Shown here: piece by piece, positions 1 through 6,332 of the stretch
Position numbering within the stretch: position 1 is the stretch's first letter
Layout of the letters: each line of letters starts with the position of its first letter
Assembly: GCF_027483985.1 (NCBI RefSeq)
Contig: NZ_JAIXTJ010000025.1
Span: 1 to 64,000 of the forward strand
Direction of reading: 5' to 3'
From: Flavobacterium sp.
GTDB taxonomy: Bacteria > Bacteroidota > Bacteroidia > Flavobacteriales > Flavobacteriaceae
DNA length: 64,000 nt
The notes under the pieces: generated by a model
What the model was told of the DNA's origin: nothing
Database searches by the model: none
What the model saw: the letters and a program-made list of their open reading frames with translations, nothing else
Position numbers and translations under genes: made by a program

Positions 1-63
1 ATCGCGACGCATTTCTTCACTCATCGCTTCGGCAATCGCTTCTCTAAATTGTATCGTTCTCAT
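1..63 (-). CDS. pdhB: pyruvate dehydrogenase E1 component beta subunit, N-terminal fragment
   Basis: Only the first 21 codons lie in the window; the gene continues beyond the left edge. The ATG is at 61-63 on the minus strand and the peptide begins MRTIQFREAIAEAMSEEMR, the characteristic start of the E1-beta subunit of the pyruvate dehydrogenase complex, which with E1-alpha decarboxylates pyruvate and hands the acetyl group to lipoyl-E2 in the cytoplasm. A TACTTTTG element at 96-103 on the same strand is a plausible promoter. The family call rests on a short but distinctive N-terminus, so other transketolase-type E1-beta subunits of 2-oxoacid dehydrogenases cannot be fully excluded. Confidence 0.8.
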   Translation of the reverse strand, partial: MRTIQFREAIAEAMSEEMRRD

Positions 64-95
64 ATATATTGTTTCTTAAAATCTATTTTGGATAG

Positions 96-103
96 CAAAA
101 GTA
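96..103 (-). promoter_or_regulatory. candidate -7 element for pdhB
   Basis: Read on the minus strand the sequence is TACTTTTGC, matching the Bacteroidota -7 consensus TAnnTTTG, about 33 bases before the pdhB start. No clear TTTG -33 element is seen 19 bases further upstream. Confidence 0.5.
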
Positions 104-293
104 AAAATTAAAAATGATACTATTATTTTTTTAGTCATATTTTATATTTTGTTTTTAACGAAAACGATGTAATGAATTGTTTTAAAATTATGCGGAATAT
201 CAAAATCAATTACTCACAAAAAATTTTAAGCTTAAGAAATCAGAAAAGAAAACTGTACTATAATGATAAATTTATTAGATTTGATTGATTTAG

Positions 294-315
294 GATTTTG
301 GCACGGATTGCAAAT
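294..315. repeat. dispersed 22-bp repeat R1, copy 1
   Basis: These 22 bases (core ttggcacggattgcaaat) recur exactly at 958-979. Each copy lies just upstream of a small orphan gene. The core contains the inverted repeat CGGATT-gca-AATCCG in the second copy; in this copy the right arm has decayed to AATACA. Confidence 0.75.
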
Positions 316-347
316 ACATGAATTTGATTCAAATAATATTTTAAAAA

Positions 348-866
348 ATGAAAATAAAATATCTGATTTTTATCTTAACTTTTTTAACAATTTTATCTTG
401 TAAAAAAAATATAGAAAAAAAAATAGTACATAAAAAGAAAATAAATATTGAAAATAAAATTAAGTACCAAGTATTATTTCCAGATACAATTATAAAAAAC
501 CGTTCCTATAATGGTGTTATAAAATTTAAAAGTAGTTTAGATACAATCGCAACAAGTTTTGATGACAAATCTAAAATTCGTTATGCTATATTTTATTTAA
601 AACAAGCAAACAAAATAGAATCTGATCAAAATCTTTTGAAAAAAAACGCAAAAGAATTTGGCGCAGACAACAATAATCAAATTTCCTTTTCCGACATAAA
701 GTTTAATAGCTGTGGACTTTTTTACATTGATGGAATTGTTAGTGACTTTGTCATTATTGATTTAAAAAAAAGAGATGAAAATGGAAAGAAAATGGTTAGA
801 TATATTGAAAATGAAGTAAGAGTTATTCGAAAAGTTGTTGTTATTGATGAGCCTAAAAATAAATAG
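348..866 (+). CDS. hypothetical lipoprotein (172 aa)
   Basis: I do not recognise a family. The protein has a Lys start, a hydrophobic stretch and a lipobox ending LTILSC with Cys18, so it should be a signal peptidase II lipoprotein anchored in the inner or outer membrane. The mature part is very Lys/Ile-rich with no cysteine pair or known catalytic motif; the only other Cys is around residue 122. The gene sits between two copies of a dispersed repeat (294-315 and 958-979) and next to another orphan gene, in a patch that looks accessory compared with the housekeeping genes on either side. By context it might be an orphan immunity-type or cassette-borne gene; that is inference only. Confidence 0.6.
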   Translation: MKIKYLIFILTFLTILSCKKNIEKKIVHKKKINIENKIKYQVLFPDTIIKNRSYNGVIKFKSSLDTIATSFDDKSKIRYAIFYLKQANKIESDQNLLKKNAKEFGADNNNQISFSDIKFNSCGLFYIDGIVSDFVIIDLKKRDENGKKMVRYIENEVRVIRKVVVIDEPKNK

Positions 867-904
867 TGTCTCAAAGTTAGTGATAAATATTTAGACAATT
901 TAAT

Positions 905-985
905 CGTTTAACCAAGCTTCGCAAAGTGTTCCTTTACAAGCTCCGCAAATGTCTCCTGATTTTGGCACGGATTGCAAATCCGCGC
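905..985. repeat. composite repeat R2+R1 between two orphan genes
   Basis: Bases 921-959 match 1262-1301 with few differences (shared blocks gcaaag, ttcct, agctccgcaaa, gtctcctga). They run directly into an exact copy of the 22-bp repeat first seen at 294-315 (here 958-979). The R1 copy forms a small inverted repeat, CGGATT-gca-AATCCG. The arrangement repeat, small gene, repeat, small gene, repeat suggests a cassette-like array or decayed ends of a larger gene. Confidence 0.7.
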
Positions 986-1019
986 TATCGGGTTTTGACT
1001 ACAAATAAATAATAAATAA

Positions 1020-1250
1020 ATGTTAGAATTAATTACTTTCGCACTAATAATCATTGCCGTTGGTTCAATAATTTATATATTAAAATATAAAAATAAAGAA
1101 AAACCTAAAATTGGAATTAAAAGAAATAGCTCTAATGAATACTTCAAAGATTATGTCAATATGAAGTTATATTTGACATCTATTTTTTTTATCCTTTTAG
1201 GTTTAATTATTTTAATTACTATTTTGATTTTAGAAATTGTACCTAATTAA
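1020..1250 (+). CDS. small membrane protein (76 aa), unknown
   Basis: No family recognised. Two hydrophobic segments are visible, roughly residues 4-21 and 52-73, joined by a basic, polar loop with KYKNKEKPK, so a two-pass inner-membrane protein is likely. The ATG at 1020 follows an A-rich leader. The gene lies between dispersed repeat copies (905-985 and 1262-1311), as does its upstream neighbour. It may be an immunity or accessory protein by context, but nothing in the sequence proves it. Confidence 0.5.
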   Translation: MLELITFALIIIAVGSIIYILKYKNKEKPKIGIKRNSSNEYFKDYVNMKLYLTSIFFILLGLIILITILILEIVPN

Positions 1251-1261
1251 CCCGAAGCTAA

Positions 1262-1311
1262 GCAAAGAATTCCTATGAAAAGCTCCGCAAACGTCTCCTG
1301 ACTTTGCGGAG
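1262..1311. repeat. dispersed repeat R2, copy 2, with hairpin
   Basis: This is the second copy of the R2 repeat (compare 921-959). It carries a perfect 9-bp inverted repeat, CTCCGCAAA at 1283-1291 and TTTGCGGAG at 1303-1311, around an 11-base loop. In the first copy the right arm is interrupted by the R1 sequence. There is no T-run after the hairpin, so it does not look like an intrinsic terminator. Confidence 0.65.
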
Positions 1312-1352
1312 GTCAATAAATAAAATAAAATTAATATTTAAAACACAAAACA

Positions 1353-1796
1353 ATGAAAAAACTAATTCTACTATTATCCATCGTTTTACTAGCATCTTGT
1401 AGTAAAAGTGATGATGACTCGCCAAAAACTTTACCACTAACCTATCAAAACTTAGCTGGTAAATGGAATTTTAAATCAGTAATTAAAGCTGATGGTACTG
1501 TAGTGCCATTTGTTGGTCGTTGCTCCACACAAATAGATTATATTGAAGCATTTAGCTATGGTAGATTAGACACATATAACTTTTATGCCGATTGTGTAAG
1601 CGCTGACAATAATGGAACAGGTACTTACTACATTTTTCCTGATAACTTGATAAGTTCTGGTGGTCCAATTTTCAGTGATTCAAAAGTAACCAATCTTACA
1701 GCAAATGGCTTTACCATAGAATATGCTACACCAAAAGGCTTAGGTTTTATTATTGACATTAATGATGCTAAAGCAATTGTTTTTGAAAAGAGGTAG
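1353..1796 (+). CDS. lipocalin-like lipoprotein (147 aa)
   Basis: The N-terminus MKKLILLLSIVLLASC is a lipoprotein signal with Cys16, followed by the Ser/Asp-rich stretch SKSDDDS typical of surface-directed Bacteroidota lipoproteins. The mature part contains LAGKWNFKSV early on, the usual first strand of lipocalin-like (calycin) domains of this phylum, then beta-rich sequence with a Cys pair (around residues 50 and 73) that could form a disulphide. Function is unknown; ligand binding is only implied by the fold. It is the last gene of the accessory patch and is followed by a good hairpin terminator at 1829-1860. Confidence 0.65.
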   Translation: MKKLILLLSIVLLASCSKSDDDSPKTLPLTYQNLAGKWNFKSVIKADGTVVPFVGRCSTQIDYIEAFSYGRLDTYNFYADCVSADNNGTGTYYIFPDNLISSGGPIFSDSKVTNLTANGFTIEYATPKGLGFIIDINDAKAIVFEKR

Positions 1797-1828
1797 ATTC
1801 AACCTTAAATTAGTTCAAGAAAAAAATC

Positions 1829-1860
1829 AAACTACAACCTTAAAAGTTGTAGTTTTTTTA
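1829..1860 (+). terminator. intrinsic terminator after lipocalin-like gene
   Basis: Perfect 9-bp stem, AACTACAAC (1830-1838) with GTTGTAGTT (1846-1854), a 7-base loop, followed by a T-run. Confidence 0.8.
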
Positions 1861-2068
1861 TTTCAAAAGATCAAGTTACGAATAATGGCACGTTTTTTAG
1901 ACATCCTTTTAATTCAACAAAAGTTAAATCTTCTGTTTTGAACTCAAGCAATAGCAGCGAAATCGATATAATACTGACATTTTTTAAAAAAAATAGTATG
2001 CACGCATACAATTATTCGAAATATATTTTATACTTTTACAATCTGAAAAATCTTTTAATTTATATAAA

Positions 2069-2815
2069 ATGAAAATATTAGTTTGCATCAGCCACGTGCC
2101 TGATACTACTTCCAAAATTAACTTCGTCAATGGCGATTCTGAATTTGATACTAATGGTGTTCAATATGTTATTAATCCTAATGATGAATTCGGATTAACA
2201 AGAGCCATTTGGTTTCAAGAACAACAAGGTGCAACAGTAACTGTGGTTAATGTTGGCGGCGCTGATACTGAACCAACTTTAAGAAAAGCATTAGCAATTG
2301 GTGCCAACGAAGCTATTCGTGTGAACGCTGCAGCAACTGATGGTTTTTTTGTTGCAAAACAATTAGCAGAAGTTGTAAAATCGGGTAGTTATGATTTAAT
2401 AATCTGCGGTAAGGAATCTTTAGACTACAATGGCGGAATGGTTCCAGGTATGTTAGCAGGTTTGTTAGGTTACAACTTTGTAAATTCTTGTGTTGAACTT
2501 ACAGTTGACGGAACTTCAGCAAAAGCTGCAAGAGAAATTGACGGCGGAAAAGAAGTTATCGCTGCGTCATTACCTTTAATAATTGGTGGACAAAAAGGAT
2601 TGGTAGAAGAAAAAGACCTACGTATTCCAAATATGAGAGGAATTATGACCGCAAGAACTAAAGTTTTAACTGTCCTTGAACCAGTTGCAGCCGACAATAA
2701 CACCAAAGCGGTGAAATTCGAAAAACCAGCGCCGAAATCGGCAGTAAAATTATTTTCAGCTGACGATTTAGACGGATTAGTTAGCGCATTACACAACGAA
2801 GCTAAAGTAATCTAG
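2069..2815 (+). CDS. etfB: electron transfer flavoprotein beta subunit
   Basis: At 248 aa this has the length of EtfB/FixA proteins and begins with the family's MKILVCISHVPDTTSK strand-turn, followed by the adenine-nucleotide alpha-hydrolase fold with DLIICGKESLDYNGG and GMLAGLLG. EtfB binds AMP and pairs with EtfA; the heterodimer takes electrons from acyl-CoA and other flavin dehydrogenases and passes them to ETF:quinone oxidoreductase in the cytoplasm. etfA follows 73 bases downstream, so the two are surely co-expressed. The gap between them is wholly occupied by a 7-base periodic spacer. No strong promoter is seen; TATACTTTTA around 2030-2040 is a weak candidate. Confidence 0.95.
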   Translation: MKILVCISHVPDTTSKINFVNGDSEFDTNGVQYVINPNDEFGLTRAIWFQEQQGATVTVVNVGGADTEPTLRKALAIGANEAIRVNAAATDGFFVAKQLAEVVKSGSYDLIICGKESLDYNGGMVPGMLAGLLGYNFVNSCVELTVDGTSAKAAREIDGGKEVIAASLPLIIGGQKGLVEEKDLRIPNMRGIMTARTKVLTVLEPVAADNNTKAVKFEKPAPKSAVKLFSADDLDGLVSALHNEAKVI

Positions 2816-2888
2816 TAAACAGTTTTTAGTTTTTAGCATTCAGTTTATTCTAAAATCAAAAATCCTTAATCTTTAATCTTAAATCATT
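2816..2888. repeat. period-7 spacer between etfB and etfA
   Basis: The entire gap from the etfB stop to the etfA ATG can be read as ten consecutive heptads plus three bases. The first four heptads all end in AG and the next six all end in TC (for example cttaatc, tttaatc at 2865-2878). The last heptad is followed by att and the ATG. The period is 7, so it cannot reflect codons. Confidence 0.8.
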
Positions 2889-3857
2889 ATGTCATTATTA
2901 ATATACGCAGAATCAGCAGACGGAAAATTCAAGAAAGTTGCTTTCGAATTAGCATCTTATGCAAAAAAAGTTGCCGAATCTCTTGGCACAACAGTAACCG
3001 CAGTAACAGTTAACGCAGGAAACGTTTCTGAATTAGCTACTTATGGCGTAGACAAAGTCTTGAAAGTAACTAACGACAAGTTAGCTAACTTCAATGCTAA
3101 AGCTTATGCTGATGTAGTTAAACAAGCGGCACAAAAAGAAGGTTCAAAAGTAATTGTACTTTCATCAACTACAGATAGTTTGTATCTAGCACCGCTAGTT
3201 TCAGTTGGTTTAGAAGCAGGATTCGCACCAAATGTTGTGGGTTTACCGCTTTCTACTTCACCATTTCAAGTAAAAAGAACGGCTTTTTCTAACAAAGCAT
3301 TCAACGTTACTGAAATTTCTACTGATGTAAAAGTACTTTCTATTGGTAAAAACTCTTTCGGAATAGTAGAATCAGCTTCATCATTAACAGAAGAAGACTT
3401 TGCACCAACATTAAACGATGCTGATTTTTCAGTAAAAGTAGAATCAGTTGAAAAATCGAATGGTCAAGTTACCATTGCCGATGCCGATATTGTGGTTTCT
3501 GGTGGTCGTGGATTAAAAGGTCCAGAAAATTGGGGAATACTTGAAGATTTAGCAACCGTTCTTGGAGCAGCAACAGCTTGTTCTAAGCCAGTTTCTGATA
3601 TCGGATGGCGTCCTCACAGTGAGCACGTTGGTCAAACAGGAAAACCAGTAGCAAGTAATTTATATATTGCATTAGGAATTTCTGGAGCAATCCAACACAT
3701 CGCTGGAATCAATTCTTCTAAAGTAAAAGTGGTTATCAACTCTGATCCTGAAGCACCTTTCTTTAAAGTTGCTGATTACGGAATTGTAGGCGATGCCTTA
3801 GAAATTGTTCCGAAATTAACTCAAAAATTAAAAGAATTCAAAGCTGCTAATAGCTAG
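2889..3857 (+). CDS. etfA: electron transfer flavoprotein alpha subunit
   Basis: This 322-aa protein has the normal EtfA length. The N-terminal half is the FixB-type nucleotide-fold domain. The C-terminal half is the FAD-binding domain, with SGGRGLKGPENW, RPHSEHVGQTGKPV and YIALGISGAIQHIAGI, the segments that grip FAD, and a final SDPEAPFFKVADYGIVGD. It forms the ETF heterodimer with the upstream etfB product and delivers electrons from flavin dehydrogenases to the quinone pool. The start is fixed by ATG 2889 just after the heptad spacer. A hairpin at 3918-3955 ends the unit. Confidence 0.96.
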   Translation: MSLLIYAESADGKFKKVAFELASYAKKVAESLGTTVTAVTVNAGNVSELATYGVDKVLKVTNDKLANFNAKAYADVVKQAAQKEGSKVIVLSSTTDSLYLAPLVSVGLEAGFAPNVVGLPLSTSPFQVKRTAFSNKAFNVTEISTDVKVLSIGKNSFGIVESASSLTEEDFAPTLNDADFSVKVESVEKSNGQVTIADADIVVSGGRGLKGPENWGILEDLATVLGAATACSKPVSDIGWRPHSEHVGQTGKPVASNLYIALGISGAIQHIAGINSSKVKVVINSDPEAPFFKVADYGIVGDALEIVPKLTQKLKEFKAANS

Positions 3858-3917
3858 TAAATTCTAAATAATAAATTCCAATATACCTTGGAATAAAAAT
3901 TAAACTAACTCAAACGT

Positions 3918-3960
3918 AATAAGCTATCTGAAAATTATTTTTTAGGTAGCTTATTTATTT
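3918..3960 (+). terminator. terminator after etfA
   Basis: Inverted repeat of about 12 bp, taagctatct paired with aggtagctta (one G-U) within 3918-3955, followed by TTATTT. The T-run is short, so strength is uncertain. Confidence 0.6.
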
Positions 3961-4107
3961 AATAGAAATTCTTGAACTTATTTTAAATCAATAGGCTTCC
4001 AATTCTCAATTAAAACATTTTTCAGATACTCGTTTGAAAAACTAAAAACCTGATGCTAATCTCTTAACATTCGCAAAATAATTATTTTTAGAAGCGAAAC
4101 TTTTTTG

Positions 4108-4115
4108 TTACTTTG
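4108..4115 (+). promoter_or_regulatory. candidate -7 element for the leader/nuclease gene
   Basis: TTACTTTG differs from TAnnTTTG at one position and is followed by CAATCG. It lies about 10 bases before the structured segment at 4126-4190 and after the etfA terminator, so an independent transcript could start near 4120. Confidence 0.45.
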
Positions 4116-4125
4116 CAATCGCAAT

Positions 4126-4190
4126 TCCTGCTATTCGCAGTAGTACCAATTTCATTGGTAGCTACTTGCTGCTATCAGGGCTAAATAGCA
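4126..4190 (+). ncRNA. candidate structured RNA or 5' leader element
   Basis: An outer helix TGCTAT (4129-4134) with ATAGCA (4185-4190) encloses a long hairpin whose tip is TACCAAT-ttc-ATTGGTA (4144-4160). The hairpin extends downward through GCAGTAG opposite GCTACTTGC with two single-base bulges. A promoter-like element lies just upstream and the RNA would run into the nuclease gene start at 4279. The framing boxes cctgctat and gctatcagggcta resemble a motif I associate with flavobacterial intergenic RNAs such as the Flavo-1 class, but I could not compare it with the Rfam model. It might be a free small RNA or a cis-acting leader. Confidence 0.45.
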
Positions 4191-4219
4191 AACTGTATTG
4201 AATAGAAATCAGTGTTTCA

Positions 4220-4278
4220 ACCAACTTCTACCTTCAATTCAAAAATCATAAACCGACATTCAACAATCTAAAATCTCT
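4220..4278. repeat. period-7 spacer before the nuclease gene
   Basis: Heptads in phase from 4220 to 4275. Five of the last six end in TC (for example aacaatc, taaaatc at 4262-4275), and the last is followed by three bases and ATG 4279. This is the same 3-base offset as in the spacer before etfA. Confidence 0.7.
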
Positions 4279-4902
4279 ATGAGTTTAGTAAAACTAACAA
4301 TAAAAGGAATCTCTTATAGCCAAACACAAAACGGTGCTTATGCCTTAATTTTAAACGAAGTTGACGGCGAAAGAAAACTACCAATCGTGATTGGAGCATT
4401 CGAAGCACAATCTATTGCTATTGCTTTAGAAAAAGAAATAAAACCACCGCGTCCGTTAACCCACGACTTATTTAAAAGTTTTGCTGATCGTTTTGATATC
4501 GTAGTCAAACAAGTCATCATTCACAAATTAGTTGATGGTGTTTTTTATTCAAGCATCATCTGCGAAAGAGACAAAATTGAAGAAATCATTGATGCACGAA
4601 CTTCCGATGCTATTGCTTTAGCATTGCGTTTTCAAGCACCAATTTTTACCTATAAAAATATTCTAGACAAAGCCGGAATTTATTTAAATGCCAATCCAGA
4701 AGAATTAGACAATATGGATTCCGATGATGGCGCACTTTCAGCACCAGAAACCTTTGGCAACGACAACGATTCTAATCCAGAAAATTCGTATGCAAAACTA
4801 AGTTTAGCCGAACTTCACGAATTATTAGAAAGCGCTGTTCAAGACGAAGATTATGAAAAAGCAGCAAGAATCAGAGATGAAATTTCGAAAAGAGAATCTT
4901 AA
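4279..4902 (+). CDS. bifunctional nuclease family (DUF151) protein with UVR domain
   Basis: Residues 1 to about 135 are a DUF151/BFN domain: LTIKGISYSQTQNGAYALIL, RKLPIVIGAFEAQSIA, RPLTHDLFKS and ARTSDAIALALRFQAPIFTY are the family blocks. A plant member of this family has been reported to have RNase and DNase activity, but the bacterial role is poorly defined. After an acidic, low-complexity linker (about 145-170, Asp/Asn-rich) comes a short UvrB/UvrC-type UVR helix pair, LHELLESAVQDEDYEKAARI and following, at the C-terminus. Length 207 aa. It is separated from etfA by a terminator and a candidate RNA leader, and followed by thyA after a second heptad spacer. Confidence 0.85.
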   Translation: MSLVKLTIKGISYSQTQNGAYALILNEVDGERKLPIVIGAFEAQSIAIALEKEIKPPRPLTHDLFKSFADRFDIVVKQVIIHKLVDGVFYSSIICERDKIEEIIDARTSDAIALALRFQAPIFTYKNILDKAGIYLNANPEELDNMDSDDGALSAPETFGNDNDSNPENSYAKLSLAELHELLESAVQDEDYEKAARIRDEISKRES

Positions 4903-4999
4903 AAACAGTAATTAGTGTTCAGTTTTTAGTATTCAGTAATTTACTAATCCGTAAAACTCTTAAACTTTTAAACACCTAAACTTTTAAACCTTTTTCAAA
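4903..4999. repeat. period-7 then period-8 spacer before thyA
   Basis: The first five heptads after the stop codon all end in AGT (4907-4937; for example gttcagt, ttttagt). From 4961 the word TAAAC recurs four times at exactly 8-base steps (4961, 4969, 4977, 4985). The array ends 10 bases before the GTG start of thyA. Confidence 0.7.
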
Positions 5000-5824
5000 G
5001 TGAAACAATACCACGATTTAGTAAAGCACGTTTTAGAAAACGGAACTCAAAAAGGCGACCGCACCGGCACCGGAACCAAAAGTGTGTTTGGCTACCAAAT
5101 GCGTTTTGATTTAGCTGAAGGTTTTCCGATGGTTACCACTAAAAAATTGCATTTAAAATCAATAGTTCACGAATTACTTTGGTTCTTAAAAGGCGATACA
5201 AACATTAGCTATTTAAAAGAAAATGGTGTAAAAATTTGGGACGAATGGGCTGATGAAAATGGCGATTTAGGTCCTGTTTATGGTCACCAATGGCGCAATT
5301 GGAACAGTGAGGAAATTGATCAAATTACAGAATTAATCGATACGCTAAAAACCAATCCCAACAGCCGAAGAATGTTAGTTTCAGCTTGGAATCCATCGGT
5401 TTTACCTGATACTTCGATTTCCTTTTCAGAAAATGTTGCAAACGGAAAAGCGGCTTTGCCTCCATGTCACGCCTTCTTTCAGTTTTATGTAGCCGACGGA
5501 AAATTATCTTGTCAATTGTACCAAAGAAGTGCCGATATATTTCTTGGAGTACCTTTTAATATTGCATCTTACGCACTATTTACAATGATGATTGCACAAG
5601 TTTGTGATTTACAAGTAGGCGAATTCATCCACACTTTTGGCGATGCACACATTTACAACAATCATTTTGAACAAGTTGAATTGCAATTATCACGCGAACC
5701 AAGAGCACTTCCAAAAATGATTTTAAATCCGAATATTAAAAACATATTTGATTTCACTTTTGAAGACTTTACACTAGAAGGTTACGATCCGCATCCGCAC
5801 ATAAAAGGTATTGTTGCGGTTTAA
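5000..5824 (+). CDS. thyA: thymidylate synthase
   Basis: Converts dUMP and methylene-tetrahydrofolate to dTMP and dihydrofolate in the cytoplasm. The 274-aa protein starts at GTG 5000 with [15 protein letters not shown], the usual N-terminus, so GTG is the real start. Visible motifs are DRTGTGT (phosphate-binding Arg21), GPVYGHQWR, the catalytic Cys156 in [12 protein letters not shown], and FNIASYALF and HIYNNH. There is an insert of about ten residues just before the catalytic loop ([14 protein letters not shown]) relative to the E. coli enzyme. Its folate partner, dihydrofolate reductase, is encoded 0.9 kb downstream. It ends at a strong bidirectional terminator. Confidence 0.97.
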   Translation: MKQYHDLVKHVLENGTQKGDRTGTGTKSVFGYQMRFDLAEGFPMVTTKKLHLKSIVHELLWFLKGDTNISYLKENGVKIWDEWADENGDLGPVYGHQWRNWNSEEIDQITELIDTLKTNPNSRRMLVSAWNPSVLPDTSISFSENVANGKAALPPCHAFFQFYVADGKLSCQLYQRSADIFLGVPFNIASYALFTMMIAQVCDLQVGEFIHTFGDAHIYNNHFEQVELQLSREPRALPKMILNPNIKNIFDFTFEDFTLEGYDPHPHIKGIVAV

Positions 5825-5830
5825 AAAATA

Positions 5831-5864
5831 AAAATCCGTTTGACAAAAAAGCCAAACGGATTTT
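5831..5864. terminator. bidirectional terminator between thyA and the E-set protein
   Basis: Perfect 12-bp stem AAAATCCGTTTG (5831-5842) with CAAACGGATTTT (5853-5864) and a 10-base loop. A-run on the left and T-run on the right allow it to serve both converging genes. Confidence 0.85.
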
Positions 5865-5886
5865 CAAACAAACTAAAAACCTAAAC

Positions 5887-6183
5887 CTATACTTCTAAAA
5901 CGCTGTTTTCAGCATTTGCAAATTCATTCCAACGATAGCTGTCGGCTTGCTCCTCATTCCAATACGCACCGTCAACTAAATATCTAAATTCAAATGAGTT
6001 ATCTTTTGGCAAATCGAAAGCTGCTTTAAAAGTTCCATTTTTTAACTTTGATAACACACCTTCTTCTGGATTCCAATTATTGAAATCGCCCACAACTGCA
6101 GCTGCATTAGCTTCTTTTGCTTCAACAGAAAAAGTAACTTTACAAACTGGCTTTGTTTTTATAAATTGTTTCTTGATGGCCAT
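5887..6183 (-). CDS. small glycogen-binding-type (isoamylase early-set / CBM48-like) protein
   Basis: The 98-aa protein is essentially one immunoglobulin-like early-set domain. It has VTFSVEAKEANAAAVVGDFN then NWNPEEGVLSKLKNGTF, KDNSFEFRYLVDGAYW and NEEQADSYRWNEF, the landmarks of the AMPK/isoamylase N-terminal carbohydrate-binding domain, in which the Trp residues contact alpha-glucan. There is no signal peptide, so it is cytoplasmic and could bind stored glycogen. It has no catalytic domain. A perfect LacI-type palindrome (6333-6348) lies about 150 bases upstream of its start and resembles the operator of the amylase locus at the far end of the window, which would fit a glucan link; that is inference. 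Confidence 0.8.
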   Translation of the reverse strand: MAIKKQFIKTKPVCKVTFSVEAKEANAAAVVGDFNNWNPEEGVLSKLKNGTFKAAFDLPKDNSFEFRYLVDGAYWNEEQADSYRWNEFANAENSVLEV

Positions 6184-6332
6184 AACTATTTCATTTATAG
6201 ATTAATGTAACAAAGTACAGCAATAAAAACCAACGATTTACATCTACCAAAAGATTTATTATTTCTTCAGAATTACCTAAAAAAAATAGATATATTCTTA
6301 GTTTTAAAGCAGTTAAATTTTCAAATAAAATC

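Larger units (their letters stand above)
64..347. other. intergenic gap, accessory patch boundary
   Basis: This gap holds the pdhB promoter candidate and, at 294-315, the first copy of a 22-base dispersed repeat. A short open frame from ATG 263 to 403 overlaps the following lipoprotein gene out of frame and is not believed. Nothing else is recognised. Confidence 0.5.
3858..4278. other. 421-base intergenic region between etfA and the nuclease gene
   Basis: From left to right it holds the etfA terminator (3918-3960), about 120 bases with nothing recognised, a promoter-like element (4108-4115), a candidate structured RNA leader (4126-4190) and a period-7 spacer (4220-4278) that abuts the next start codon. 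Confidence 0.6.

Noticed and set aside
150..172. LacI-type operator near AACGAAAACGATG
   Set aside because: Only one half-site is present; the right half lacks the TTTT needed for a palindrome.
263..403. Short open frame starting at ATG 263 through the first dispersed repeat
   Set aside because: It overlaps the lipoprotein gene out of frame, has no supporting leader and its sequence is largely repeat-derived.
1753..1941. 62-codon plus-strand frame overlapping the end of the lipocalin-like gene
   Set aside because: It runs through the terminator hairpin and its translation is low-complexity Lys/Leu with no signal; a shadow frame.
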